Shown piece by piece: positions 1 to 10,998 of a stretch of 64,000 nucleotides of DNA; position 1 is the first letter of the stretch; each line of letters begins with the position of its first letter. Source of the DNA: Porphyra umbilicalis (taxonomy: Eukaryota > Rhodophyta > Bangiophyceae > Bangiales > Bangiaceae); contig KV918814.1 in assembly GCA_002049455.2 (NCBI GenBank), positions 249,962 through 313,961 on the forward strand, given 5' to 3'. Below the pieces are notes generated by a model. The model saw nothing but the letters and a program-made list of their open reading frames with translations, was not told the DNA's origin and made no database searches. The translations under genes and the position numbers were made by a program.

Positions 1-147
1 GGCGTGGCGCGCGAGCGCGGCGGCGGTGAGGGGGGCCGGCCCGCCGCCGGCGGCGGGCGGGGGGGAGGGGGGCGCCGCCCCGCCGTCGTCCGTGTCGTCA
101 GACGAGTCAAAGCCGAGGAGGGCGTCGAGGGCGGGGGGGAGGACCAT
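1..147 (-). CDS. N-terminus of an unrecognised protein, cut by window edge
   Basis: An open frame starts at an ATG whose first base is 147 on the minus strand and runs off the left end of the window. The start lies in the strong context ACCATGG, shared with many genes here. The first 49 residues begin MVLPPALDALLGFDSSDDTD and continue Gly/Pro/Ala-rich to a short LTAAALARHA stretch. The acidic patch after a short hydrophobic start resembles the beginning of several nuclear or RNA-processing proteins, but this is too short to name a family. The overlapping frames on the plus strand are shadows. Confidence 0.45.
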   Translation of the reverse strand, partial: MVLPPALDALLGFDSSDDTDDGGAAPPSPPPAAGGGPAPLTAAALARHA

Positions 148-802
148 GGTAGACGGGGAGAGGGGACGAGGGACTTTGAAAGGAGATGGGAGGGGGGGGG
201 GCGGGGGTTTGGGAAGGGAACCAGCGGCGGCCGACGGGGACGCGCGACGGCGCCGGTGCACCCCAAACGGACGTGAGCTTGGCAGACGGTAGAGGTTGTC
301 GTGCGGGTGGCGCGAAGCGACCGCCGTGGCTGGGTGCGGGATCGGTTGCACAGGTGAGCAAGTCGTGGAATTGTTCCGTCGGAAATGTGTGAGCCAAAGT
401 AGACCCCGCAATATCTTGTTAGCTGGTCATGAGACTCGCGACATCGAGTGACGTTCAAACCGCCCCAGTCACCACATGTCTTCTCCCCCTTTGGCATCGC
501 GCCTTTGAATGGAGACCTTTCCCCCTTTGGCTTTTTCTCCTTGACGCTGCTTCCCCTCGAGTTTTTTCTCCTTGACGCTGCTTCTCCCTGCAGTCATCTG
601 GCTGTGTTGTTTCGGGTCGTTGTCGTCGGACTTTCCGTGTGTGCGCCGCTTGGTGGGCAAACCGGTCGTCTGTTGTCGTGCGCCCCTGCCACGCCGTCGT
701 CGCGCGCTGGCCGGCGGCGCTCCCGCTGGTGTTGGTCTCCCACACTAGGGCTGGTCTTTCAAGGGCCTGCATCCCCTTCCACCCAGCACAGCGCGTACCA
801 GC
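148..802. other. Intergenic region between divergent genes
   Basis: This is the shared upstream region of the minus-strand gene at 1-147 and the plus-strand gene at 803. Composition falls towards balanced GC at about 330-620 and includes a pyrimidine-rich stretch (480-600) with two copies of a TTTTTCTCCTTGACGCTGCTT-like segment. No gene or clear promoter box is visible. Confidence 0.4.
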
Positions 803-1370
803 ATGTCGTCGGTGCGCCAACGGCGGGGCGGCGGGCTGCCGCCCGACGAGGGCGGCGCGTTGCCGGGCACGGTAACCTCGGACGAGGCGGACGACGCCGC
901 CACTGCATCGTTGCCCGTTCGGGTGGCCCGCCAGTGCTGGGGCCACCTGGTCGTACTGTACGTGGTGCCTGGTTGGTTTTTCGCACTCGGCTACATCGTG
1001 GATGGTCTGCGCGTCTTGCGCTGCCTGTTTCGCGCGTCGGCATCCCTTGGTGCGGGTCTTGTTCCCATGCACTCAGGCGCTGACACGGTTTGCATTGCTT
1101 CGTGCTCTGGTCGCTGTTGGTGCGTCCGCTCTCTCGTGTGTCCCGCGTTCTTGTCCGGGCGTGGCGGTGTGCTCCCCCTCTTCGCTCTTGCCTGCTTCCT
1201 TCCCACCGTCCTTTAGAAAGTACCGGTACGACCTCCATACCGCCCTGTACATGCTCGACCCGTGGGAGCGCGCGCTCTTCAATACCGTCCTCATCTTCAT
1301 CCTCGCGTGGTCGGCGCGGCTGGCGGCAGCGTCGTTCTTTGGCAGCGGCCACGGTGCCGCGTCGCAATGA
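803..1370 (+). CDS. ssSPT: Small subunit of serine palmitoyltransferase (ssSPT-like), two exons
   Basis: Small membrane subunit that activates serine palmitoyltransferase, the ER enzyme making the first sphingoid base from serine and acyl-CoA. The coding parts are 803-957 and 1217-1370, giving 102 residues. The intron (958-1216, 259 bp) has donor GTACGT and acceptor CTTTAG and restores the frame exactly. The joined protein contains YDLHTALYMLDPWERALFN, which closely matches the family core (TALYMLEPWERTVFN in the human proteins), followed by one hydrophobic helix (about residues 70-90). The N-terminal 35 residues are polar and not conserved. The length suits the family (70-130 residues). It converges with the acetyl-CoA synthetase gene at 1916-4321. 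The splice junction is inferred from motifs and frame. Confidence 0.82.
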
Positions 1371-1915
1371 GTGAGCGCGGGGTGGTGCCACAAGGATGTC
1401 GAACGATGAAACCAGTGGAGGTGTACATTTTGTTGTCCTGCGGGCGTGGTGGGGACCGCGTGTGTGAGATGTCAGCTTTCTTCATGAGCCCATCGCGTAC
1501 AAGGTGGCATGCGACAGGGGTGCGCCGCCGTCAGAAGATGGACCACACGCCTTCTCTTTCCCGCCAGTGGCGTGCCCAACCTGCGCGTGCCAGCGAGCTC
1601 AGTCTCCAAGCGACCACAAGCATCCAGGGAAAACACCTCACCGTGACACACAACCAAGGGTACCAAGACGCGAGAGAAAAACACAAACACCACCAGTCCA
1701 AGACAACAGAACAAAGGGATTTCGCGCCGCACAGTCACGGAAAGAAACGAAACGAAAACCACACCCAAAAAGAGAGACAGCCCCGAGCGCCCCGCACCAC
1801 CCCGCACGCATCCTCCGCATCGCAGACCCGCTCTGAAATCCCCCCCACAGCGCACCCGCTGGCGCAACAACCACGCGGCGGATGCGGTCCCGCGCCGCCC
1901 CCCTGTGTCCGCCCT
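1371..1915. other. Intergenic region between convergent genes
   Basis: Region between the 3' ends of the ssSPT gene and the acetyl-CoA synthetase gene. It must hold both 3' untranslated regions. Plus-strand sequence at 1600-1830 is A/C-rich. No gene or recognisable RNA is seen. Confidence 0.5.
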
Positions 1916-4321
1916 TCACTTGCCGTACCCCTCCAGCAAGTCGGCCAGCACCCCCGGGTCGGCGAGGGTGGACACGTCGCCGAGGTCCCCCCCCCCCCCC
2001 CCCCCCCGCAATCTTGCGCAGCAGGCGCCGCAGGATTTTGCCGCTGCGGGTCTTTGGCAGCCCCCGCGCGCCGACCCAGTGCATCGTCTCAATGCGCGCA
2101 ATTGGCCCGATGCGCGACCGCACGCCCGCCGCAATCGCCGCGCGGAGGGCGTCCGAGCCGACGACGCCCGGCATGAGGACGACAAAGGCGTAGACGGCTT
2201 GGCCCGTCACCTCGTGGGGCACCCCCACGACCGCCGCTTCGGCAATGCCCGCCACGCCCACAATGGCCGACTCGACTTCGGCAGTGCCGAGGAGGTGCCC
2301 CGACACGTTGAGCACATCGTCCGTGCGGCCAGTCAGCCACAGGTGGCCGTCTGCGTCGCGCCGCGCGCCGTCGCCAGTCATGTAGTAGCCCGGGAAGCGG
2401 GTAAAGTAGGTTGCCTCCATCCGCGCGTGGTCGCCCATGAGCGTCCGCAACGCCGACGGCCACGGGGCAGCGAGGACGAGGTGGCCCGAGCCCTCCCCCT
2501 CCACAACGTTGCCCCCATCGTCGAGCAGCGCAGGCACAATGCCGAGGTGCGGCAGCTGCGCGGCGCCGGGCTTGAGGTCCAACCCGGCCACGGGCAGCGG
2601 CGCCACGACGTGCGCGCCCGTCTCGGTTTGCCAGTACGAGTCGACGACGGCCGCGCGGCGGTTGCCAACGACCGTGTGGTACCAGTCCCACGCTTCGGGG
2701 TTGATCGGCTCGCCGACCGAGCCGAGGATTTTGAGGCTGGACCTGTCGTGGGCGGTCACAAACGCGTCGCCTGACCGCTTGAGCGACCGCAACGCCGTCG
2801 GGGCGGTGTAGATGGCCGTGACGCCGTATTTGGCCACAATCGCCCACAGGCGGCCGGCGTCGGGGTAGGTGGGGATGCCCTCAAAGATCACCTGGGTGGC
2901 CCTGTTGAGCAACGGCCCGTACGTGACGTACGTGTGGCCCTGTGAGTCGCAATGAGGGTTTCAACAGCAGCAAGACACGGCATCCGAGCCACGCGGGGAG
3001 CACCACAAGCAACCAACGTAGCGTATGAGGTTGTCTGCCATAGAGCTACTGCATGCTCCGCCGCCGACCTCGAGGCGCGTGGCACCACCTCGACGGTCCA
3101 ACACGGCGGCGCCCAATCCCGCCCGTACAGCGCGACACGCCTGTGTCGGCATCGTACAGCACGCCAGTCCACCCCCCCGCCTCTCGCCTCTAGCGCCCCC
3201 CCCCCTCCCCCCCCAGAGCAGAAAGCACCGCGCGTACCGTAATCCACCCGCAGTCGGCGGTGCAGAAAAAGACGTCCCCCGTCTGGTAGTTGAACGAGTA
3301 CTTGAACGTCGTGGCCGAGCCAACCATGTACCCCCCCACGGTGTGCACAATGCCCTTGGGCGCCCCCGTGCTGCCGCTCGTAAACAGGCAAAAGAGCGGA
3401 TCCTCCGCGTCGACCCACACCACCTCACACGTGTCGGGGTGCCCCCGCAGGGCATCGTCCCACCACACGTCCCGCCCCGGCGTCATGGGCACGGGCGGCC
3501 CGCCGGTGCGGCCACTCGCCACCACCACCTGCGTCCGCACCGTGTGGCCGTGCTCGGTCGCGCAAATGGCGACCGCCTCATCCGCCACGCCCTTCAAGTC
3601 AATCCACTTGCCGCCCCGCCCGACGCCGTCGCACGTGACCATCACCGCCGCGCGCGCAATGGCGAGGCGCCCCGCGAGGGCGGCGGGGGAAAACCCCCCA
3701 AACACCACCGAGTGCACCGCGCCGATGCGGGCGGCGGCGAGCATCACGGTCGGCAGCTCGACGCCCATTGGCATGTAGGTGACGACCGCGTCGCCCCGCC
3801 CCACGCCCGCCGCCCGCAGCGCGTGGGCGGTGCGGCACACGTCGGCGAGCAGCTGCGCGTACGTGACGGCCCGCGCGCGCCCGTCGTCGGGGTCGTTAGG
3901 CTCAAAGTAAAAGGCGACCGTGTCGCCCCCGCCCGCCGCCACGTGCACGTCGAGGGCGTTGTAGCAAATGTTGGTTTGGCCGCCCTTCCAAAAGTGGGTA
4001 AAGACGGGGCCCGCCCGCGGGTCAAAGTTCCACGCGATGGCCGGCGCGTCGGCGGGCCACGGCTTGTGCCAGTGGAACTGCCGCGCAATGGACGACCAAA
4101 AGGTGGCGGGGTCCGCCACGGAGCGGGCATACGTTTCTTTGTAGGCGGCCAGGGAGGGCAGGTGGTGGGGCGTGGATTCCAGGTAGGCCGACGGCACGGG
4201 CACCGAGGTGGGGGGGGGGGGGGGGGGCGGGGGGGAGCGGGGTGCCAGCCTTGGATACTTCGGCGGCGCCGGGGGGGGCCGCCGTCGCCGCAGCGTCAAC
4301 GGGGGTGGTCGTGTTGGGCAT
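1916..4321 (-). CDS. ACS: Acetyl-CoA synthetase (AMP-forming), two exons
   Basis: Makes acetyl-CoA from acetate, ATP and CoA via acetyl-AMP. Exons are 3238-4321 and 1916-2939; the 298-bp intron (2940-3237) has donor GTACGC and acceptor CACAG and splits WIT/GHTYVTYGP, a conserved stretch. About 702 residues, usual for the family. Motifs in order: the ATP-binding loop LFTSGSTGAPKGIVH, YWQTETGAH, GYYMTGD, the hinge region GRTDDVLNVSGH, and RSGKILRRLLRKIA with the catalytic and acetylatable lysine. Start MPNTTTPV is in ACCATGC context. The frame breaks twice, both in homopolymers. The first is an 18-base run (4210-4227) after the N-terminal Pro-rich leader. The second is a 21-base run (1987-2007) between RKIA and the family C-terminus GDVSTLADP. 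I see no organellar targeting signal I trust. Confidence 0.93.
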
Positions 4322-5664
4322 GGTGAAGGGATGGGGGGAGGGGGGCGCGTCGATGGGGAGGGAGAGGCAATGACCGGGTGATGCGGGCGGAGCACCACCG
4401 CGGTGGCCAGCGCGTCGCGCGGACAGCGCCGGTGGGATCCACTCTCGCTCGAACCAGACACACCAATGCGCGCTCGCGCCGGACACAACGAAGCGCGCCC
4501 GCGCTCTTGGCGGTGGGGAGGACGCTCTCCGCGTGACCTGCCAACAGCCGGGGTGATCCGCGGATTGATTCGCCACAACTCGCATCAACTGCTGCCAAGA
4601 ATAGGGATGCACACGACGCCCCTATTTCGGGGGCGTCAGGGGCGCGCGACGGATAAGACGCCTTACTGACGCCCCATTAGGCAGCCAAAACGCCCTCACG
4701 ACGCCCCAAGTAGCACCCTCAATATTCACAATATGAGCCAAGTGGCACCCATACTTTGCTTTCATAAGTCATTTTTGTGTCAAGACTGGGTGCCTGTCCC
4801 CAACCAAGGTGCACAGCCGCCACCTGCTGAACTACGTAGACCCCCATGAACACTTTCTCTTCGCGACGCCTTGCTGACGCCCTTTTGAGTTGGGGCGTTA
4901 GGGGCGCACGACGCCCAAATGACGCCCTAGTGACGCCCTTAACGACGCTCTTAACGACGCCCCGGGCGTTCTGAGCAACCCTAGCCAAGAACACAGCAAG
5001 CAAACCAACAAGTAAGTGCAAGCCTCCGCCCCACCCGCTTCCGCACATGCATGAGCACTCGACGCCCTCCCTTTCCGGGTCGCGCGGGGTCGGCGGGGGG
5101 CTGTGGGAGCGCCCCCGGCCGGTGCCGACCTGCCCGGCCGCCCCTCCCGTTTCGACTCCGTCATGAGCGCAACAGGCCCCTGTCTTGGTGTCGTCGGCTG
5201 CCGCGTTACTCGTCGGCTGTCGACGCGTCGCCGACGGTCTGCCGCGCAGGGCGGCGGCGCCGCCGCGACGCTGCCGCCGCAGCCCCGCGGCGCGCCCGCC
5301 CCGCCGCCCCCGCGGCTGCTTTTTGATTGAGGGGTCTGCACTTGGTCGGCCGCCACCCACATGGCCCTGGCCGTACCGTCTCCCGTGTGGGTGGGTGTGG
5401 GCGTCTGCGAGGGTGTTTGGACGCCGACCGGGCTGACGGTGGTGGTGCGGTCGACGGCGGCGAGTGGCTGACGTGCCCCTTGCTCCGCCCGCACCTGCCC
5501 CGCTCCGGCCTCACTTGGTCGATAGCCCCCCCGCTCATCCCCCCGCTCCGTCGGTGGGACTTTGGCTCAGTGACCGACGTGTGCCAGCTCTTCCCTGGCC
5601 CATCCTCCTTCCCTCCCTCTCCTCCCGCCGCACGTGTTGCGGCTGCCCCCCTGCTCCCGGCGCC
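4322..5664. other. Intergenic region with GACGCC motif clusters
   Basis: Upstream of both the ACS gene (-) and the secreted protein gene (+). It contains two clusters of GACGCC words (see separate entry at 4612-4972), an AT-richer patch around 4720-4860, and a GC-rich stretch at 5040-5640 without a supportable gene. Confidence 0.4.
4612..4972. repeat. Clustered GACGCC repeats in two blocks
   Basis: The word GACGCC or its complement occurs many times in 4612-4710 and again in 4866-4972, far above its surroundings. The two blocks are related in direct orientation: each has a GACGCCC word, a short AT-rich spacer, a GGGGCGT word, then AGGGGCGC(G/A)CGACG. The first block can fold because GACGCCCC faces GGGGGCGTC. 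Together they look like subterminal repeats of a non-autonomous transposon or a decayed short tandem array. I could not define terminal repeats or a target duplication. Confidence 0.5.
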
Positions 5665-6408
5665 ATGGTCGCTCTCTGCGCCCCCCGGTCGGTGCTGGCG
5701 TGCGTGCTGCTTTCCCTCGGGTTGGTGGTGGTGGCGGCCTCCCCCGCGACGGCGTGGCGGCTGTCCTCGTTCCTGCCGACGCTCGTGCGCGCCCAAGCGC
5801 CGGCCGGTGCGTGCGCGCCGCCCAACGCCAGGTCCAACTGGTACGCGACGATGCGCGTGCAAAACAAACGCAGCCACACCGTCACGGTGTGCACAACCAA
5901 GACGGACGGGGGCAACCTGCGGCAGGTGGCGACGATCTCCCCCGGCACGACCAGGACCTTCAACCGCTTTTCCATCTACCACTACCCCTGCGTGTTTTTG
6001 ATGGAGCGCTCCCACTGTGAGGGCATGGCGCTCGGCACCTTTTCCCCGCAGCGGTCTGGCGCCAGCAAGTCGCTTGTGCTGGCGCCGTCGGCGCCCGCGC
6101 ACCAGTCGACAACGACGGAGGCGCGGCGGGCGGAGCAGACCAAGTCGCGGTCGGACGCGTCCAAGTTTTGCAAGTGCGAGCAGCTGCCGCCGGCCGGCCA
6201 GTGCTTGGACGAGCTCCCACGGCCGGGCGAGTGCCACATCCGCGACTGCGTGGCTGGCTACCGGTGCACCGACGCGGGCACGCTCAACTGTGTGCGGACG
6301 ACCAAGGAGTTTTTCCTAAAGTGCAACGGGCGGCGGTCGGGCAACAAGTGCCTCGATTGCGAGCGCGTCGACAAGGAGTTTGAGATGGTCCAGTACATCA
6401 GCAACTAG
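5665..6408 (+). CDS. Secreted cysteine-rich protein, unknown function
   Basis: An uninterrupted 247-residue protein starting in GCCATGG. The N-terminus is a clear signal peptide: a short positive start, a Leu/Val-rich core (about residues 10-25), then a small-residue cleavage region near residue 30. Residues 45-130 have scattered Cys and aromatic residues (for example FSIYHYPCVFLMERSHCEG) and may be one globular domain. A polar linker rich in Ala, Thr and Lys follows. The last 80 residues hold ten cysteines in pairs such as FCKCEQ and CLDCERV, suggesting a disulfide-bonded extracellular module. No transmembrane anchor is visible after the signal. I do not recognise the family. Balanced codon positions and the absence of frame breaks support a real gene. 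Confidence 0.75.
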   Translation: MVALCAPRSVLACVLLSLGLVVVAASPATAWRLSSFLPTLVRAQAPAGACAPPNARSNWYATMRVQNKRSHTVTVCTTKTDGGNLRQVATISPGTTRTFNRFSIYHYPCVFLMERSHCEGMALGTFSPQRSGASKSLVLAPSAPAHQSTTTEARRAEQTKSRSDASKFCKCEQLPPAGQCLDELPRPGECHIRDCVAGYRCTDAGTLNCVRTTKEFFLKCNGRRSGNKCLDCERVDKEFEMVQYISN

Positions 6409-8005
6409 GCGCACGTGGAGCGGCGGGCGTGGCGGGGCGCGGTGGGGTGCCATGGCGGTAGTGGGAGGTGTGGGAGCGGTCGGTTGGGGCTGACGGGGCC
6501 GTCGGTGGCCGGGCGGCAGACGGTCGGGGCGGGTGGTCGCGGCGGCGGTGGCGGCGGTAGTGGGGACGCTCGTAGGGGCGTTTGGTGTGTACCAGGGGCG
6601 CTGGTGGGGGCGGCGCGGGTGGCATGCCTCTTGCGGGGCGGTGCTGGTGGGGGTGGCGACGCAAACAACGAGGGGCGGGTGCCGTGCTTGCTCCGCGTCG
6701 GCGGATGCTCACGCCTCGCCCAGGTGCCCTCTCCATGGACGAGCAAGCATGTGATGGTGTGGAGCGAGATGTCAATGGAGCCTTCCTACATGTGTTCCTA
6801 TGTATTTTTTCCCGCTGCGGTGTGGTGCGCTTGATGAGGTAGGGCTTCTCGGGCAGTGGGCTGCTCCTTCTTGGTCGCTTGGCCCAACAGCATTGTCCAG
6901 CTGTCGCGAGTGTCGCGAGCCGAGCTACCCTTCGCCGGGACGCGGTCCGAGCAAATATCTGCGAGGCCTGGTGCGCACTAACGAGACGACATCCTCCACA
7001 CCCGCATGAAGACGGGCCATGCTACCGCCAGAGAGGCCCGCACGCAACACAACGCACCACGATGGCGGTGCCAACGGACCAGCTGATGCGGCAGCAAACG
7101 AGGGATATTTCAGTGTTACGCCAAAGACGGGAAGCTACGCGCACACTCAACAACAAGCTGCGCCCTGAAGGATGTAAAACACGCATTGGTCCTCGGCACG
7201 GCTTGCAGCAATCGATAGTAACAACAGACGGCAGAGCTCAGCACCCACGGGTGCGGACCCATCCATCGTATACATGAGGAGCATCTTGTGAACGATGCGG
7301 ATGCATGCAGGTACTCTGGAGCTTCTTCCTTGGCGACAAAGAGCAGTACGCCGTGCGCAGGGGGTCAAAGAGTGCTGGACGTGAATCGCACGAGCCTGTC
7401 TTTGGGTGACGACTGAATGACATACATTGCCCATGGAGAAATGGATGATAATCTACTCCGACAACAATCTATGAGTGCTTGTGCTGACAACACGCTGAGA
7501 ACCACAGTATTGCTGCCTTCCGAATTTGGGCCCATGCTGTTTCTCAGCCATCCATTCAGCCGGATAAATTCGCTCGACCAATGGGCACTTGCCCGAGACC
7601 CTGTCTTGACTTCGAACACATCTGCCAAGATTGGGAAGACAGCAATATCTGGAGCAAAAAATCCCAGCACGATCTGTGGGTGCCTCCGTCGCAACTCTCA
7701 AGGGGGTTCGGAGGGCGTCCGACACCGAGACGCACGTTACGTCGATGGCTCGCATCGATTTTGTTGCCTGCAAGGAACCGCGGGGGTTCGTCTGTCTGCT
7801 TAGAAATGGCTCGTGCAGACCCACTTGCACGTCGCTCTCGCACCTCCCCTCAGGGAATACAGAGACAGTTCGAGTCTGCACCGCACGACGCCCGGCCCGC
7901 AGCCAGCCGCTGTCGCACAGGCCTGGGGCGGTACCGTGCATTGCTGTTGAGCAACCGCCGAGGCCTGGCCTGGGCCGACGGCTGACCTCGTCAGCTTTGA
8001 CAAAG
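6409..8005. other. Lower-GC region without supportable genes
   Basis: GC content falls clearly from about 6,800 onward. Open frames here (for instance across 7,450-8,450 on both strands) overlap each other and show no recognisable domain, and I regard them as chance. The block probably consists of old mobile DNA and gene flanks. Confidence 0.4.
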
Positions 8006-8149
8006 TTGCCTAACGGATGCCCTTTCCGTTGGGGAACCGTTGGAGGTTGGGGCAACGGGGTCTGCCTTAAGTTGGGCATTTTTGGGCGTTGTGGGGCGTT
8101 CGTGGGGGACATTTGCTTCGTTGAGGAGCGTTGGGGAACCGTTGGGCAA
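8006..8149. mobile_element. MITE-like element, CCGTTGGGG family, copy A
   Basis: A 144-bp segment that begins TTGCCTAACGG and ends CCGTTGGGCAA, so its ends are inverted repeats with one mismatch. Inside are repeated CGTTGGGGAACCGTTGG words (at about 8026-8043 and 8129-8145). No coding sequence. A related copy lies at 9629-9711. No clear target-site duplication is seen. Confidence 0.5.
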
Positions 8150-9283
8150 TGCCCCAACGGAGCGGAGCGCGTGACTCTGACGAGGTCGCGTGCAAGGACA
8201 GAGCTTCCTGGCCACGGATGTGCTATTTGTGATGACCGATTGGCTGACTACAAGGTGTGTGCTAGAATTGTAGGAGGCGACCCTACATTTAGAAGGATCC
8301 GACTCATTTCTTTCCGAGACTTCCTCAGCGGGCCGACAAGCCCGTCAAGCGTAGACCGCACGCGACGGCGGTGGAAGCCCCCATGTGGCTCTGTCTGTGT
8401 CATTGCCGCGCAGTTCGCGGAGCTCAGAGACACGCTACGGGCCTTGGTGTGAGACCTTCCACACTTTCGCGCCACCCGTGCGTCGTGAATCCGCAAACGT
8501 GCACGCCGCCCTCGTGCTGCGCCTCCACCTGGGCTGGAAAGACGATCGGGAGTGCCTCGTCTACTCTGCCTCGAGGATAGTCCCCGCCGAAGCCAGGTAC
8601 AACGTATCGAGGCGGTGCCCGCAGCCCTCGATCGGACCCCTGTGTGCCCTCTTGCCACGGTGCTCGCATTCACGTCTCCTCCGCGGTCTTTCGCACCACC
8701 CTCTCCCCGGCTCAAGCCGTGTACCGCACTTTCCTTCGTCCCGGCTGTGTGGGGACTAGCCCCGCCGAGTGGGGCATCAAGAGAACGCATTTCTTTCACC
8801 GGCGTGCGCCACAGCGCCGACTGACTAGCAGTCCCGCCCGCTCCTATCCCGGAAGTACCATCTGCCAGGGGGCCATCGGCGTGCCACGCACGCCTGTCTC
8901 ACTTTCTAGGCACTCATCCCACTCCATTCATGTCCCTCACATCCAGATCACTGCTCGCTTCGGGTTGCTTGTGCCGCCGAAACACACCAGGCCAAGGGGA
9001 CCATGGTGTACTTGCCCCCCCTACCCTGTCCATGTCCGACAGCAGGCCTAAAACAGCTTTCTTCTTTTGGTTGGCCTGCACTGGTACCTGCTGGTGGACA
9101 TGCCAACCACAAAAAAAGATGCAGTCCGCAAGCCGCGAGAGCAGTCCGGGGAACAGCGATTCCCATTGAAGTCCTCTATTGTTGCGCGCCATCCTCAGGA
9201 TCGCCCGAAGTCACTTTGAACACTTGGTAGACGAGCGCTACACCGGCCCAGTCTTGCTGCATGAGTGACCAGAAAGCCCATCG
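8150..9283. other. Intergenic, no supportable gene
   Basis: Mixed-composition sequence between two mobile-element-like segments. Short overlapping open frames on both strands have no recognisable similarity and no convincing start context. Confidence 0.35.
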
Positions 9284-9419
9284 TACAGCCGTTCTCTCAA
9301 AAACCTCGCACGCCAACTGTTGCACCACTCTGACAAATCGGCCTTCACGGGGTCGCAGAGGCCGCTTTGTCAGAGTGGTGCAACAGTTGGCGTGCGAGGT
9401 TTTTTAGAGAACGGCTGTA
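9284..9419. mobile_element. Foldback MITE with 60-bp arms, Tc1/mariner-type ends
   Basis: Two 60-bp arms (9284-9343 and 9360-9419) are inverted copies with two mismatches, separated by a 16-bp loop. The element is flanked by TA on each side, and the arm inside the TA starts CAGCCGTTCTCTCAAAAACC. TA duplication and a CAG...CAAAA start are typical of Tc1/mariner elements, so a non-autonomous foldback derivative is likely. If transcribed it would make a long near-perfect hairpin and could feed small-RNA production. Confidence 0.7.
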
Positions 9420-9628
9420 TGGCTGTAGCGCCGTCTGCTGCGCTTCTCGCCGTCCCCTGAACGGGGAAAGTGCAGCCAATGAGGCACTAAATGCACCTCG
9501 TTTCGAGCCTTCATTGTAGTTGGTAAGAGTTGATTCTCTGTAAGATCTACTTCATTGTCCTTAATGTGGCCCTACCGCGTCTCTATCGTGTTTGACATGT
9601 GACCATCGCGAGCAAACGGTCTGAAAAA

Positions 9629-9711
9629 GCCCAACGGAAATGGCGATTGTTCAGACTCCGTTGGGCCCCGCTGGGCCCCAACGGTCCATCCGTTGGGGAA
9701 CCGTTGGGCAG
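9629..9711. mobile_element. MITE-like element, CCGTTGGGG family, copy B
   Basis: An 83-bp segment beginning GCCCAACGG and ending CCGTTGGGC, carrying the same CCGTTGGGGAACCGTTGGGC word as copy A at 8006-8149. The shared ends and internal word argue for two insertions of one small non-coding family. Confidence 0.45.
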
Positions 9712-10998
9712 CGTGGCGCAAAGCTGACGCTGGCAACCGACCGCGTGCAAGCCACCCTTTGACAACCTCAGCCTGCCGTGCGCACCGTGTGGTCGCGGCC
9801 CGGCGGGCCCGTGTCCACGCGTCGCGGTTTGCACGCCCGACGCGGCGTGAGGGGCTCTCAGCCAAAGCCCACCGCCCCAACCGTTGGAGGCGGGGCGGGG
9901 CCATTTTCGGGCGCGGGCCCACCCCGCGGCAGGCTCCCCGCCCCGCGCCGGCCCATGCCCCGCGCGCGCGCGCGCTCCGCCGTCCACTCGGGAGGCCCCC
10001 GTCAGGGGCCCTTGCAGCGCACCACGCCGCACCTGCCCGCCTCTGCGCGCCACTCGCGTGCTTGCACCTGCGGGTCGTGGCCCCCTTCTCGCCCGTCGAC
10101 GCGGCGCGGCAGGCGGCGGCCAAGCGCCCAGATCCCAGCCTCCCACCTCACGTCGGGGGCCGCACCTGCCTGCGCCGCACCTCCATTTGCAGCGCCTCCC
10201 GCCCTAACACCACGCCGTTGTCTGTCAACGCCTCTCACCGTACAGCACAGTACCACTGTGGGGGCCACACCCCCCCCCCCCAGCCGCTGCCATCTGAGGG
10301 CGCGCAGCGGCGGCTCGAACGTAGGGCGTGGTGGCCGCGGCACCCCCTGCGCGGATTCCCCCCCTGTCGCCCCCGTCTGCAAGGCGCATCCACGACGGGT
10401 CAGCGCTGTATGCCGCCGCCGCCCCGCACGGGGTCGTTGAGCGTGCGCCCCACGCCTGGTGGGCGTGTAAGGTGGGTGCGGGCGCGGCCCTGCGCCGTCG
10501 CGTAGCGCCCGCCGCAGCAGCGGCGCATGCCGACCCACGCAAAGCGACGCGACGCGGCGGCGGCGCCGGGTGCCGCCCCGCACAACAGACCCGGGCGGGG
10601 TGGGCAGCTGCAGCTCTGCAGAGGGGGTTGGTTGTGCACGCGCCGCGGCGCCGCGGCGCGGCACGGGGGGGCGGTGCGCGCGACGGGGAGGCGCGGCGAG
10701 CCCGCACGCGCGCGCCCACCCGACCCCGCCCGCCGGGCCGGCATTGGCCGCCTTTGACACCCACCCCCCGCCGCCCCCGCTGTGACAACGCCCCACGCCG
10801 CCCCGCGTCGGCCGCTCCCCCCGCCCGCCGCCTGCCACGCGTACATCACTCCGCCGGCGTCGGCGCCCCCACGGCGGTTGGCCACGCTCCCGCCCGACCG
10901 CCCGCCCTCCCGCCGCCGCCCCCCCCCCCCCCCCCCCCCCCTCCCCCCGTCAAACCCCCCCCCCCCCTGCGGTGCGGTGCGGTGCGGTGCGGTGTGCC
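9712..10998. other. Very GC-rich intergenic DNA with C runs and GGTGC repeat
   Basis: Several long overlapping open frames exist on both strands, but they are low-complexity and arise from GC-rich sequence. Near the right end are C runs at about 10918-10966 and a (GGTGC)n microsatellite at about 10968-10993, just upstream of the gene at 10999. Confidence 0.4.

Noticed and set aside
7631-8452. 273-codon plus-strand frame across the first MITE
   Set aside because: It runs through the repetitive CCGTTGGGG element and has no recognisable domain.
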